64,000 nt of DNA from JALYNX01 sp963749415 (lineage in GTDB: Bacteria > Actinomycetota > Acidimicrobiia > Spongiisociales > ZC4RG35): contig CAVVMG010000001.1 in the NCBI GenBank assembly GCA_963749415.1, positions 1,550,001 to 1,614,000 of the forward strand, given 5' to 3'. The position numbers and the translations under genes were made by a program. Below the pieces are notes generated by a model, which did not search any database, was not told where the DNA came from, and was given only the letters and a program-made list of their open reading frames with translations. Position 1 is the first letter of the stretch, and every line of letters begins with the position of its first letter. This document shows, one piece after another, positions 51,207 through 59,839 of this stretch.

Positions 51207-52382
51207 TCAGCCGCCGAGAAACGCGGTGATTCGCTCCAAGCCCCGTTCGATCTCCTCTTCGCCCGTGGCATAGGACAAACGGAGGAATCCGGGGGCGCCG
51301 AAAGACTCACCCGGGACGAGAGCCACCGCGGCCTCCTCGAGGATCGCCTCGGCGAGTTGGTCGGTGGTCTCCCAACGCTCCCCGAGATGGTCGGAGAAGT
51401 CTGGGAACACGTAGAAGGCGCCCTCGGGCTCCACGCACGCCACCCCCGGGATCGAGCTCACCATCGAGTACATGAGCTTGCGGCGGGCGTCGAAGGCACG
51501 ACGCATCTCCTCGACCGTCTCCTGGGGGCCGGTGAGGGCGGCAATGGCTGCCTGCTGTGCCACGTTGGCGACATTCCCCGTGGCGTGGGATTGGTGGGCG
51601 TTCGCGGCGTCGATCACATCATGCGGCCCCACCATCCACCCAACCCGCCAACCGGTCATGGAATAGGACTTGGCGACGCCGTTGATCAGGAGCCAATTCT
51701 CGAAGCGAGGCGTTACGGCAGCGATCGAGGGAGCGACATCGGTGAAATAGGTGAGCCGCTGGTAGATCTCGTCGGCCATGACCCACACGTCGTGAGCCGC
51801 AGCCCATTCACCGATCTGCTTCGCCTCCTCGACGGTGTACACCGCGCCGGTGGGGTTGGAAGGGGAGACAAACACCAGGAGCTTGGTGCGATCGGTACGG
51901 GCTTCCTCGAGGGCGTCGGCGGTGACCTTGAACCCGTCTTCGAGACGGGTCGGCACCGACACCGTCACCCCGCCCGCAAGGTCGATGCCGGCGGGATAGG
52001 TGACCCAGTGAGGTGATGGGAGGAGGACTTCGTCGCCCGGGTCGAGCAGGGCGGCAAATCCCTGGAAGACGGCTTGCTTTGCCCCGTTGGTAATCATCAC
52101 CTCCGACCAATCGACTTCGACACCCGAGAAACGGGCAGTGTCTTCGGCGACGGCGCGGCGGAGCTCGGGCAACCCCGCGGCAGCCGTGTATTTGTGGTTG
52201 ACCGGGTCGTGACACGCCCGTGCCGCGGCGGCAACGACGTGCTCAGGGGTCGGGAAATCAGGCTCTCCCGCGCCAAAGGAGACCACGTCGACCCCCGCCG
52301 ACCGCATCTCCCTGGCGCGCGCCGCGATGCCGAGGGTGGCCGACGGCGGAAGCTGGCTCAGGCGATCGGAGACTCTCGTCAT
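51207..52382 (-). CDS. Class I aminotransferase, aspartate type
   Basis: A 391-residue PLP enzyme of the I-beta/aspartate aminotransferase group: VDVVSFGAGEPDFPTPEHVV, KYTAAAGLPELRRAVAEDTA, MITNGAKQAVFQGFAALLDP, VSPSNPTGAVYTVEE, the Schiff-base lysine in LINGVAKSYSMTGWRVGWMV and the arginine near FLRLSYATGEEEIERGL. It probably makes aspartate or phenylalanine/tyrosine and supplies nitrogen to the Dap pathway. It is monocistronic. Confidence 0.93.
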   Translation of the reverse strand: MTRVSDRLSQLPPSATLGIAARAREMRSAGVDVVSFGAGEPDFPTPEHVVAAAARACHDPVNHKYTAAAGLPELRRAVAEDTARFSGVEVDWSEVMITNGAKQAVFQGFAALLDPGDEVLLPSPHWVTYPAGIDLAGGVTVSVPTRLEDGFKVTADALEEARTDRTKLLVFVSPSNPTGAVYTVEEAKQIGEWAAAHDVWVMADEIYQRLTYFTDVAPSIAAVTPRFENWLLINGVAKSYSMTGWRVGWMVGPHDVIDAANAHQSHATGNVANVAQQAAIAALTGPQETVEEMRRAFDARRKLMYSMVSSIPGVACVEPEGAFYVFPDFSDHLGERWETTDQLAEAILEEAAVALVPGESFGAPGFLRLSYATGEEEIERGLERITAFLGG

Positions 52383-52445
52383 GTCCGGGTCAGACTATGC
52401 ACCCCGGATCGCCTTCACGGAACCGCTCGGATGCGCGTCGAGCGC

Positions 52446-52751
52446 CTACTGACCGGTCAGGTCGTCCTTGGCCTCTTCGACGGCATCCGACGCCCGATCT
52501 GCCGCTTGGTCGGCGGCATCGCCGGCATTGCTCGTCCAATCGGAGACTTTGTCCTCTGCGGCTTCCGTTGCATCCTCGGCCGCGTCCTTCGCCTCCCCGC
52601 CCATGTCAGAAGTCTTGTCGGCAACATCGGAAACCGTTTCCGAGACCTCCTGGCCGGCATCACTTGCGAAGTCTTTTACGTTGTCGGCCGCGTCGGAAGC
52701 AGAATCCCCAGCGGAACTGAACCATCCCTTGATGGTGTCCATCAACCCCAT
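52446..52751 (-). CDS. LEA-like/YtxH-like alanine- and aspartate-rich repeat protein
   Basis: 101 residues, almost entirely A, D, E, K, S and T in helical repeats such as SDAADNVKDFASDAGQEVSE and EAKDAAEDATEAAEDKVSDW. The start MGLMDTIKGWFSSAG is an amphipathic anchor-like helix. The pattern resembles group 3 LEA and apolipoprotein-like 11-mers, which fold on membranes or on drying. AAGGA lies upstream of ATG 52751. Function is inferred only from composition. Confidence 0.7.
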   Translation of the reverse strand: MGLMDTIKGWFSSAGDSASDAADNVKDFASDAGQEVSETVSDVADKTSDMGGEAKDAAEDATEAAEDKVSDWTSNAGDAADQAADRASDAVEEAKDDLTGQ

Positions 52752-52829
52752 ACGACATTCCTTCTCTCGGGGGGTGCAGCGTACGCCGGGCAATTCACCT
52801 TGTATGGCGCAATCTGTATTTTGAGCGGC

Positions 52830-55295
52830 GTGACATTCCCCAAGATCGATCGTCGTCGGGTCTGGCGACGTTCGTTGGTGATCCTGGGCCTGATGACGGC
52901 TGGGGTCGCCGCTCCGGTCCTCGACCTCTACGGCCGGAATCCGTCCGTTTTCGTCGCCAATCGAAGCACGCCCGAGCAGATCGTCATCTTCGGGCTCCTG
53001 GTCACTTTCACCCTGCCTCTCGTCGCGGTGATCATCCTCACCATCGCCGAGAAGTTCAGCACCCGCGCCGCCGACATCGCCTACTACATCCTGGTCGGGA
53101 TCTCGGCCGCCGCCACCGGATTGGTCATCAGCCGACAAGTAGCGCCCAACAACACGGCATGGGCGGTGACGCTGGCGCTCGGCATCACGGTGGTGGTGGT
53201 GCTCCTCTGCCGCCGGGTCGAATCCGGTCTCTTGTTCTTCTCGCTTCTCGGGCCCGCGGTCCTGGTGATGTTCCTGCTGATCTCGCCAACGTCGAGCCTC
53301 CTTGCCGAGCCGACCGCTCCCGTCGTCAATCCGGACCAGGTCGGGAGCCCGGCGCCGATCGTGTTCGTTCAACTCGATGAGCTGCCCCTCGCCTCGTTGC
53401 TCGACGAGGACGGCAACATCAATGATGCCCTGTTCCCGAACTTCGCCCGCCTCGCCAACTCCGGCAATTGGTATCGGAATGCCCTGTCGAACTCGATAGC
53501 AACCACGCAGAGCGTCCCAGCCGCCCTCAGCGGCCGCCTCGCAGATTCCGACGCCAGCCCGTCATTGATCGATCACCCCAACAACCTGTTCACCCTTCTC
53601 GGCGAGGGCTACGAGATGCACGTTGTGGAGTGGCTGACCGACATGTGCCCCGAGGACCTGTGCGAGGACTACGCCGGCAGGGGCCCAGCCCGGTTTGCCT
53701 CGCTCTTGGAAGACGTGGGAGTGGTCTACGGGCATCTCTCACTACCGGTATCGGCGAGGGAGCTCCTCCCCAGCATCGACGGAAGCTGGAAGGGCTTTCT
53801 CGGCCAGGCCGAGGCACGGGAGGCTGCTCCGGTTGACATCGGGGATCTCGCGGTGCCGGTGGCAGGACAGCGAAGCAAGTGGATCGACTGGATCGAGCGC
53901 ATCATCGACGGGGTGGAGAGCGATGCTCGCCCAACCCTCCACTTCGTCCACCTCCAGGCACCCCACATCCCGTGGCGGATCAACCCTTCAGGCAGTCACT
54001 ACCAGCGGCCCGAGCAGTACGACGAAGTCGACGGTGTCGAGGGTGGGAGGTGGGTGACCCGACCCGATCTGCCTCGGCTCGGATTTCAGAGGCACCTGTA
54101 CCAGCTCGGCTTCGTCGACAACAGGCTGGGGGCGTTGTTCGACAAGCTGGAGGAGACGGGCAACTGGGAGGAGTCTCTGATAGTCGTCCTCGCCGACCAT
54201 GGAGCTTCCTTCGTGCCGGGGGAGCATCGGCGCTGGCCAATGGAGGACAATCGAAGCGACCTCTTCCGGATCCCGCTGCTGATCAAGCTTCCCGGGCAAG
54301 TCGAAGGTCATGTTTACGACGAGCCGGCATACGTCATCGACATCCTCCCCACGATCGTCGACGCACTCGACATCACCACCGACTGGGAGTTCGATGGCCA
54401 CTCGCTGTTGCAGATCGAAGGCACCGACTACCCGCATCAGACCATCAACTACTGCTGCAGTCACAAGCCGGCGGCCACCGACCTCGAAGAGCTCTTCGAT
54501 CAGGTGCGCCGGAATCACGAATGGGTGCCCAATCAGGATGGCTGGTTGGGTGTGGCCGGATCGGGCCCGTATGCCGATCTGGTCGGACGACCCGTAGCCG
54601 AGCTGGCTCCGACTCCCAGTGATGAGTTGCAGTGGACATTGACCCAGGGCGAACAGCTGGCATCGGTGAGCCGCGCCTCGGGTTTCGTGCCCACCTTCAT
54701 CTCCGGAAGGTTGCAACTGCCCGCAGGCGTAGCCGACGACGATCTGCTGTTGGCGATCAACGGCACCGTCGCCGGCACCGGTTTCGTGATACGAGACGGC
54801 GATACCAGCGGCGAAATCCGAGGGCTCTTGGCCGAAGACCTGGTGCAGGAGGGAGCCAACGAGGTGGCGATCCTGGTGCCGAGCCCTGGCGGTCAGGGAT
54901 GGCTGGTGGGCGGCGCGGCCGACCTCATCGTCGACTACGTGGCGGAAGACGGGCGCCAGCTCGAACTGCAGCCCGAAGGCGACAAGCGGCTCGAGATCAG
55001 CGCCGTCCGGGAGACAGATGGCGGATGGTTGGTGAGAGGGTGGGCGGCTGACGTCAAGGAGAAGCTGACGGCCGATCGCATCTACGTGTTTGCCGGAGAC
55101 CGATTGCTCGTTTCCAGCCCACCGAATCTCGACAACAAGGATGTGGCGCGCTGGTTCAAGAGCGACAGCCTGCTCCATTCCGCGTTCACCTTCGACATCC
55201 CGGCTGCAGATGTGCCCGATGGCATGGACCGCCTGACCGTCATTGCCGAGTTCGGTGATTATGCGATCGAGAGCCCGGCCACCCTTCCTCGATAG
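52830..55295 (+). CDS. Membrane-anchored sulfatase/alkaline-phosphatase-fold protein
   Basis: About 821 residues. Four or five membrane spans in the first 160 (RSLVILGLMTAGVAAPVLDL, IVIFGLLVTFTLPLVAVIIL, YYILVGISAAATGLVISRQ) precede an extracytoplasmic alkaline-phosphatase-superfamily domain. Metal-site pieces include PIVFVQLDELPLASLLDEDG, the nucleophile region NSIATTQSVPAALSGR, and SLIVVLADHGASFVPGEHRR. The C-terminal 250 residues are beta-rich. LPS/LTA-type phosphoglycerol transfer or sulfate ester cleavage is possible. GTG 52830 is chosen; the open frame upstream is antisense to neighbours. Confidence 0.82.
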   Translation: MTFPKIDRRRVWRRSLVILGLMTAGVAAPVLDLYGRNPSVFVANRSTPEQIVIFGLLVTFTLPLVAVIILTIAEKFSTRAADIAYYILVGISAAATGLVISRQVAPNNTAWAVTLALGITVVVVLLCRRVESGLLFFSLLGPAVLVMFLLISPTSSLLAEPTAPVVNPDQVGSPAPIVFVQLDELPLASLLDEDGNINDALFPNFARLANSGNWYRNALSNSIATTQSVPAALSGRLADSDASPSLIDHPNNLFTLLGEGYEMHVVEWLTDMCPEDLCEDYAGRGPARFASLLEDVGVVYGHLSLPVSARELLPSIDGSWKGFLGQAEAREAAPVDIGDLAVPVAGQRSKWIDWIERIIDGVESDARPTLHFVHLQAPHIPWRINPSGSHYQRPEQYDEVDGVEGGRWVTRPDLPRLGFQRHLYQLGFVDNRLGALFDKLEETGNWEESLIVVLADHGASFVPGEHRRWPMEDNRSDLFRIPLLIKLPGQVEGHVYDEPAYVIDILPTIVDALDITTDWEFDGHSLLQIEGTDYPHQTINYCCSHKPAATDLEELFDQVRRNHEWVPNQDGWLGVAGSGPYADLVGRPVAELAPTPSDELQWTLTQGEQLASVSRASGFVPTFISGRLQLPAGVADDDLLLAINGTVAGTGFVIRDGDTSGEIRGLLAEDLVQEGANEVAILVPSPGGQGWLVGGAADLIVDYVAEDGRQLELQPEGDKRLEISAVRETDGGWLVRGWAADVKEKLTADRIYVFAGDRLLVSSPPNLDNKDVARWFKSDSLLHSAFTFDIPAADVPDGMDRLTVIAEFGDYAIESPATLPR

Positions 55296-55300
55296 GTTGG

Positions 55301-56659
55301 CTACCGGGGCTCGAGCTCGAAGAGGATCCGGGTGCCCTCGCCCAGCGCTTGCTCACGGATGATCTCGAACATGCTTGTGAGCATGGTGCGGAACTGAGCT
55401 TCGTCGCGTCCACCATGAAGCTCCGAGGACAGCTTGTTCCCGGCGAGCTTGGCCACCATCTCGTCGTCCGGTGAGACGAACTCGACGATGACTGGCGTAC
55501 CGAAGCTGTGCAGCCAGCGCATCACCTCCTGGGGTGGGATGCTGGCGGAATAGATGAGATGGTGGATGAGCCCGTAAGCGACCACCAGGTCGGGTCGGGC
55601 CCGTTCGACGATCCCGGGCCGTTCCCCGCCTGCCCAGCCTTGAGCCGGCGAAGGGTTGCCGAGGTCGGTGAGCACGACCGAGAGGCTCTGTCCGGCGCTA
55701 CGTCGGTAGAGGTCGTCGAGGACTGCCTCGTCGCCATCGAGGGCGATCGCGTGGGCTCCGCTCTTGGCGGCGATCATTGAAAAATGGCCGTCGTTGGCGC
55801 CCAGGTCGAGCACCCGTTTCGGATTGGTCCGATCAAGGGCTGATTGAAGGAACTCGCCTTTGGTGTTCCGGTCCCGCGAGACATGGGTGCAGGAGCCGTA
55901 ATCGGACCATCCGTCCACACCATGCTCCCACTCGAGAGACGCGACCAGGGAGCGGAGCTTCTTCACGTTGACCAGGATGAGCTCGCTGCTGAACCCCGCG
56001 GATCGAAGATCTTCCCGCACGGCCCGATCAGACATCCGCGCCTCCATCCTCGCCTGCAGCCGCACATGGAGCAGCGCACCAGAATTGAACCGCTTCCTGC
56101 CACCGAGCAGGCTCGCCATCTGGGCCGGAGTGAGGCCTTCGAGGTCGCCGCGCAACCACGGTTGGAAAGGGACCCCAACCCAGGCCCGAAGCATGAGAGG
56201 GAACAGAAACTGCCTGGTGAACTGGCGATAGCCGATCCACGGCTCGCCCTGCCTGTAGGCCTCGAACGATCCGATGTCGATGAAGATCGGGCGCCCATCG
56301 ACGAACTGGATGTTGTAGGGGGTGCTGTCCTTGATGGTCAGGCCCGCCTCCAGCGCTCCCTCGAGCAGCTCGAGCTGGAGCAGAGCGGCGTCCTTGAGCA
56401 TGGAGAAGGTCCACTCATAGGGATAGCTGATCAGTGGCAGACGGGGATGCTCGAGTGCGCCTGCGCTGCCCGGTGGCGAATCGGCTTCGGTCGCCGCGAT
56501 CAGCTTGCCGTCGGAAACCGCCTTGGTGAAGAACTGGGTGCCCGAGAGGGCGCGCCATGCCTCGAGGCCGCGCTCGTCGAGGAGACGCAAGATCTTCTCG
56601 CCGTCGAGGACGACTCGTGAGGCCGGGTCGCGAAACGACCCCGGGTCGGGCGAGATCAT
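55301..56659 (-). CDS. NoeA-like class I SAM methyltransferase with N-terminal kinase-like region
   Basis: About 452 residues. The first half (TIKDSTPYNIQFVDGRPIFI, then DIGSFEAYRQGEPWIGYRQF) looks like a protein-kinase-like pocket region and is typical of the NoeA nodulation-methyltransferase group. The second half has the SAM motif PKRVLDLGANDGHFSMIAA and VVAYGLIHHLIYSASIPPQE. The substrate is probably a surface glycan or lipid. ATG 56659 is preferred: it begins just after the small membrane protein gene, seven bases away. Confidence 0.82.
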   Translation of the reverse strand: MISPDPGSFRDPASRVVLDGEKILRLLDERGLEAWRALSGTQFFTKAVSDGKLIAATEADSPPGSAGALEHPRLPLISYPYEWTFSMLKDAALLQLELLEGALEAGLTIKDSTPYNIQFVDGRPIFIDIGSFEAYRQGEPWIGYRQFTRQFLFPLMLRAWVGVPFQPWLRGDLEGLTPAQMASLLGGRKRFNSGALLHVRLQARMEARMSDRAVREDLRSAGFSSELILVNVKKLRSLVASLEWEHGVDGWSDYGSCTHVSRDRNTKGEFLQSALDRTNPKRVLDLGANDGHFSMIAAKSGAHAIALDGDEAVLDDLYRRSAGQSLSVVLTDLGNPSPAQGWAGGERPGIVERARPDLVVAYGLIHHLIYSASIPPQEVMRWLHSFGTPVIVEFVSPDDEMVAKLAGNKLSSELHGGRDEAQFRTMLTSMFEIIREQALGEGTRILFELEPR

Positions 56660-56666
56660 GTGATGG

Positions 56667-56852
56667 TCAGGACTCGGGGGTGACGCGCTCGTCCTCGACG
56701 GCCTCGGTTGCCTCGACCTCGGAAGGGGCATTTCCCCCACGTGCCATGCGCATCCGCATCGCCTTGAAGGCGACCCCGATGCCGGCCGCGCCGGCGATCA
56801 CTGCCTGGAGGATGAGGCTCCCCGATCCTGCGTCCAAATATCCGAAAATCAT
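56667..56852 (-). CDS. Tiny YLDxGSGS membrane protein
   Basis: 61 residues beginning MIFGYLDAGSGSLILQAVIA and continuing GAAGIGVAFKAMRMRMARGG, one membrane helix and a charged tail. I have seen this YLDPGSGS-type micro-protein next to sulfatase-fold proteins and NoeA-like methyltransferases in many bacteria; its role is unknown. AGGAG nine bases before ATG 56852 supports the start. It is co-directional and nearly contiguous with the methyltransferase gene. Confidence 0.8.
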   Translation of the reverse strand: MIFGYLDAGSGSLILQAVIAGAAGIGVAFKAMRMRMARGGNAPSEVEATEAVEDERVTPES

Positions 56853-56973
56853 TGCTCGGCTCCTAGAGAGAGGCCACCGTTTCCGGGGGCCGCAGGAACA
56901 TTGTCGTCTAAGTCGGCAGTCAAGCAAACACCTGTAGTTGGTTTTCGGGTAATTCTCCTGTTACCCGGCCGGG

Positions 56974-57803
56974 TCACTCCTGATACCGGGCACGGGACAC
57001 CACGCCGCCCTTGGCATCCAGGAGCAGCGCCATATCCCCACCGTTGCTCCACACCGGGCTCTCTCCAGGGTCCCATGCCATGTCGGAGCTCGCGATCAAC
57101 AGCACCCCGCCGACGGGGACCCCGGCGCCGGGTGGGAACGGGAAGCGATGCGCCGAGGACTCGTCCCGGAGGATCCAGCCCTGGAGGTCGACATCGGCTC
57201 CGCCGAGGTTGGTGATCGTCACCACCTCCTCGGATAGCACCTCCTGGTCGGGCCCCGGCGGGTCATGGCTGTCGGTGTCGATCACCAGCTCGAGACCGGC
57301 ACTCTCCGCCGCATCGCAGCCGTCCCAGAGCCCGACGCCGGACTCATATGCCGCTTCCTCGGCCGCCAAGAGGTCGTCACCATGCTGGTCATCTGCCTCG
57401 GGAGTGGTAGCGATGGCCAGTCCGTCCTCGACCAGGGTCAGATTCACCACTTCCCCGTCGACCCAGACGTAAGCAAGGACTCGCTCGAATTGGTCGATGC
57501 CACGAACCTCGACGCTTATCGCTCCGCCTTCGAGGAGTCCAGTGAGCCCTTCGGTGGCTTCGTCGTAGCGGCACTCTCCTCGATCGGGGGCGTTGATTCC
57601 CATCAGCCTGACGGGCGTTCGGGCGCCATCGATCTCGAAACTGGCGGTGTCACCGTCCTCGACGGCGAGGAGCCTTGCGGAGACGTTTCCCCGCGTGGTT
57701 GGGTCTGGAGGTCGTCGTCGGTCGTAGCGGGAGTCACGACACAGGAGGCACTCGCGATCAGGGCGACGAGGACTGCCGACCAACGGCCGCCTCGAACGAT
57801 CAG
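56974..57803 (-). CDS. Thermonuclease (SNase-like) lipoprotein with Lamin-tail domain, one frameshift
   Basis: The signal peptide WSAVLVALIASASC (lipobox ASAS-C) and the start of the mature protein (VVTPATTDDDLQTQPRG) lie in one frame. The SNase domain NVSARLLAVEDGDTASFEID, RLMGINAPDRGECRYDEATE and FERVLAYVWVDGEVVNLTLV lies in another. They join if the C-run at 57689-57692 had one more base. A C-terminal Lamin-tail-type beta domain follows (VTITNLGGADVDLQGWILRD). No ATG/GTG lies before the signal peptide; CTG 57803, overlapping the lapA stop, is the only candidate, so the start is uncertain. It should cut extracellular nucleic acid. Confidence 0.75.
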
Positions 57804-58132
57804 CTGGACTCCCGGAGGCGCTTCAGCTCCTGCTGCTCGGCGATTCGTCGTTTCCTTCTCCGGCGGTAGGTGAAGCCGACGAGCGCAGTGAGGAGCACGG
57901 CGACCGCCGCAGTGATCAGGATGACCAGGGCCAGCGGGTATTCCCCCTCCAGCCAGAGGAAGTGCACGGGGACGGGCTCGGTGTTCTGGACGGCGAACAC
58001 CACGGTGAGACTGATACCGAAGATTGCGATCAGGGCGCCCCAGGGGAACCCGGGCCCGGGCTCGACAGTCGGCTCCGGGGTGGCGGGCCGCTCCTCCTCG
58101 GGTGGCGAAGTCTCGAATGGATCGTCGGTCAT
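57800..58132 (-). CDS. LapA-domain (DUF1049) membrane protein
   Basis: 110 residues. A Pro/Glu-rich N-terminus precedes two membrane segments (GALIAIFGISLTVVFAVQNT and YPLALVILITAAVAVLLTAL), with NTEPVPVHFLWLEGEYPLAL between them as in LapA, then a basic tail (RRRRKRRIAEQQELKRLRES). LapA proteins help assemble envelope polysaccharide or lipid machinery. ATG 58132 starts the conserved part. Confidence 0.8.
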   Translation of the reverse strand: MTDDPFETSPPEEERPATPEPTVEPGPGFPWGALIAIFGISLTVVFAVQNTEPVPVHFLWLEGEYPLALVILITAAVAVLLTALVGFTYRRRRKRRIAEQQELKRLRESS

Positions 58133-58189
58133 TGCAGGCAAGCCTATGCGTCCACCGTGCGACGGGCCACATGGCATAACCTGCCTCCG

Positions 58190-59377
58190 ATGCGGCGCCT
58201 GTTGCCCATCACCCTCGTCGCCCTTCTCGCCTGCACCGGGGACTCCGCCACGTCGACGACGACGACCATCGACTCGCCGACGACCAGCGCCGTGGAGACG
58301 AGCACCACTGCCGCCTCCACCACCTCGCCATCGACCACCGCGGCGCCCACGACGACCAACACGATCAACCTCGAGGACACAGTCCTCGCTTATGCACCGA
58401 TCGCCGAGATCAACTTCCCGGTGCAGATGACGGCCCGAGCCGGGGAACCCCTTGCCTACATCATCACCAAGGATGGGCGGGTCTGGGCCTACGACGGATC
58501 AGCGATCGCGGAGGCACCGGTCCTTGACATCTCCGACCAGGTCACCAACCAGGCCGAGCAAGGGTTGCTCTCGATCGCCCTGCACCCGACCGACCCAAGG
58601 CTCTATCTCCATTACACAGACAACAACGGAGACACCGCTGTCTCCGAATTCACGCTGACTTCGCCCACCGAGGCCGACCCCGCGAGCGAGAGGCCCATGC
58701 TCAGCGTCGAGGACCCGGCGCCCAACCACAACGGGGGGATGCTCCAGTTCACACCCGATGGAACTCTCATGCTCGGCCTCGGAGACGGGGGAGGAGCCGA
58801 CGACCGTTACGGGAACGGACAGAACCCGGACACGCTTCTCGCCAGCCTGGTCGAGATGCGGGTCGACGGCGATCCGAGCCCGTTCAAATACGCAATGGGG
58901 CTCCGCAACCCATGGCGATTCTGGATCGACGGGGAGACGCTCTACGTCGCAGATGTCGGCCAAGACGAGTTCGAGGAGGTCAATGTGGTCCCCCTCGCCC
59001 CCGGCGCCAACTATGGGTGGCCGATCTCGGAGGGGCTGCACTGCTTCCAGGCGGCGGCAGGCAGCTGTGACACCTCGGGGCATGTGATCCCGGTGCTCGA
59101 AGTCGAGCATGGTGATGCGGGCACGTGTTCCATCACCGGTGGCTTCGTCTATCGCGGATCGGCGATTCCGCAGCTCAACGGCCACTACTTCTATTCGGAC
59201 TACTGCGGTGGGTACCTGCGGAGCTTCCTCTACGCCGATGGCAGCGCCACCGCACAGCGTGACTGGACGGAACAAGTTGGTGTCGCCGGCGAGGTCACCG
59301 GGTTCGGCATCGACGGCCAGGGTGAGATGTACGTTGCCACCAAGGGCGAGTTGCTCCGGGTGGTTCCGGCGGGCTGA
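58190..59377 (+). CDS. PQQ-type sugar dehydrogenase (glucose/sorbosone dehydrogenase) lipoprotein
   Basis: 395 residues with a lipoprotein signal (LLPITLVALLAC), a Thr/Ser-rich linker and a six-bladed propeller: EQGLLSIALHPTDPRLYLHY, NHNGGMLQFTPDGTLMLGLG, MGLRNPWRFWIDGETLYVAD, GQDEFEEVNVVPLAPGANYG. These match the GSDH family of soluble PQQ sugar dehydrogenases. PQQ biosynthesis genes are not seen here. ATG 58190 is used; the open frame upstream is antisense to lapA. Confidence 0.87.
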   Translation: MRRLLPITLVALLACTGDSATSTTTTIDSPTTSAVETSTTAASTTSPSTTAAPTTTNTINLEDTVLAYAPIAEINFPVQMTARAGEPLAYIITKDGRVWAYDGSAIAEAPVLDISDQVTNQAEQGLLSIALHPTDPRLYLHYTDNNGDTAVSEFTLTSPTEADPASERPMLSVEDPAPNHNGGMLQFTPDGTLMLGLGDGGGADDRYGNGQNPDTLLASLVEMRVDGDPSPFKYAMGLRNPWRFWIDGETLYVADVGQDEFEEVNVVPLAPGANYGWPISEGLHCFQAAAGSCDTSGHVIPVLEVEHGDAGTCSITGGFVYRGSAIPQLNGHYFYSDYCGGYLRSFLYADGSATAQRDWTEQVGVAGEVTGFGIDGQGEMYVATKGELLRVVPAG

Positions 59378-59399
59378 ACTCCCCGAATAGGCTCGACCA

Positions 59400-59837
59400 A
59401 TGCCCACGTTGTTCACCAGGATCATCGAGGGCGAGATCCCGGGCACGTTCGTCTGGCAAGACGACCGGGCGGTTGGGTTCATGTCGATCAACCCATTGCG
59501 CCCGGGCCACACCCTCGTGGTGCCCCGCGAGGAGATCGACCATTGGATCGACTGTCCGCCCGATCTGGGTGAGCATCTCCTGGAGGTGGCGCGGACCATC
59601 GGCCGCGCCCAGATGCAAGCCTTCAGGCCGGAGCGAATCGGCCTGGTGATCGCCGGTCTGGAGGTCCCGCACCTGCATCTCCATGTGGTGCCGATCGACA
59701 GCGCCCGCGACCTCGACTTCGCGAGGGCGGCCTCCTCGGTGGAGCCGGCGGAGCTCGATGAGGCGGCGGCGGCGATTCGCTACGTGCTGCGTTCGCTTGG
59801 CCACGAAAGCGTGAGCGACGGAGCGGGCGGCCACTAG
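59400..59837 (+). CDS. HIT-family hydrolase
   Basis: 145 residues of the histidine-triad family of nucleotide hydrolases and transferases: SINPLRPGHTLVVPREEIDH, and the triad EVPHLHLHVVPID (HxHxH). The start TLFTRIIEGEIPGTFVWQDD matches the HINT branch. It ends two bases before the EamA gene, so they probably form one transcript. Confidence 0.92.
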   Translation: MPTLFTRIIEGEIPGTFVWQDDRAVGFMSINPLRPGHTLVVPREEIDHWIDCPPDLGEHLLEVARTIGRAQMQAFRPERIGLVIAGLEVPHLHLHVVPIDSARDLDFARAASSVEPAELDEAAAAIRYVLRSLGHESVSDGAGGH

Positions 59838-59839
59838 AC

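Noticed and set aside
52074..52829. In-frame N-terminal extension of the sulfatase-fold protein
   Set aside because: It runs antisense through the aminotransferase and LEA-like genes, and the membrane segments of the family begin right after GTG 52830.
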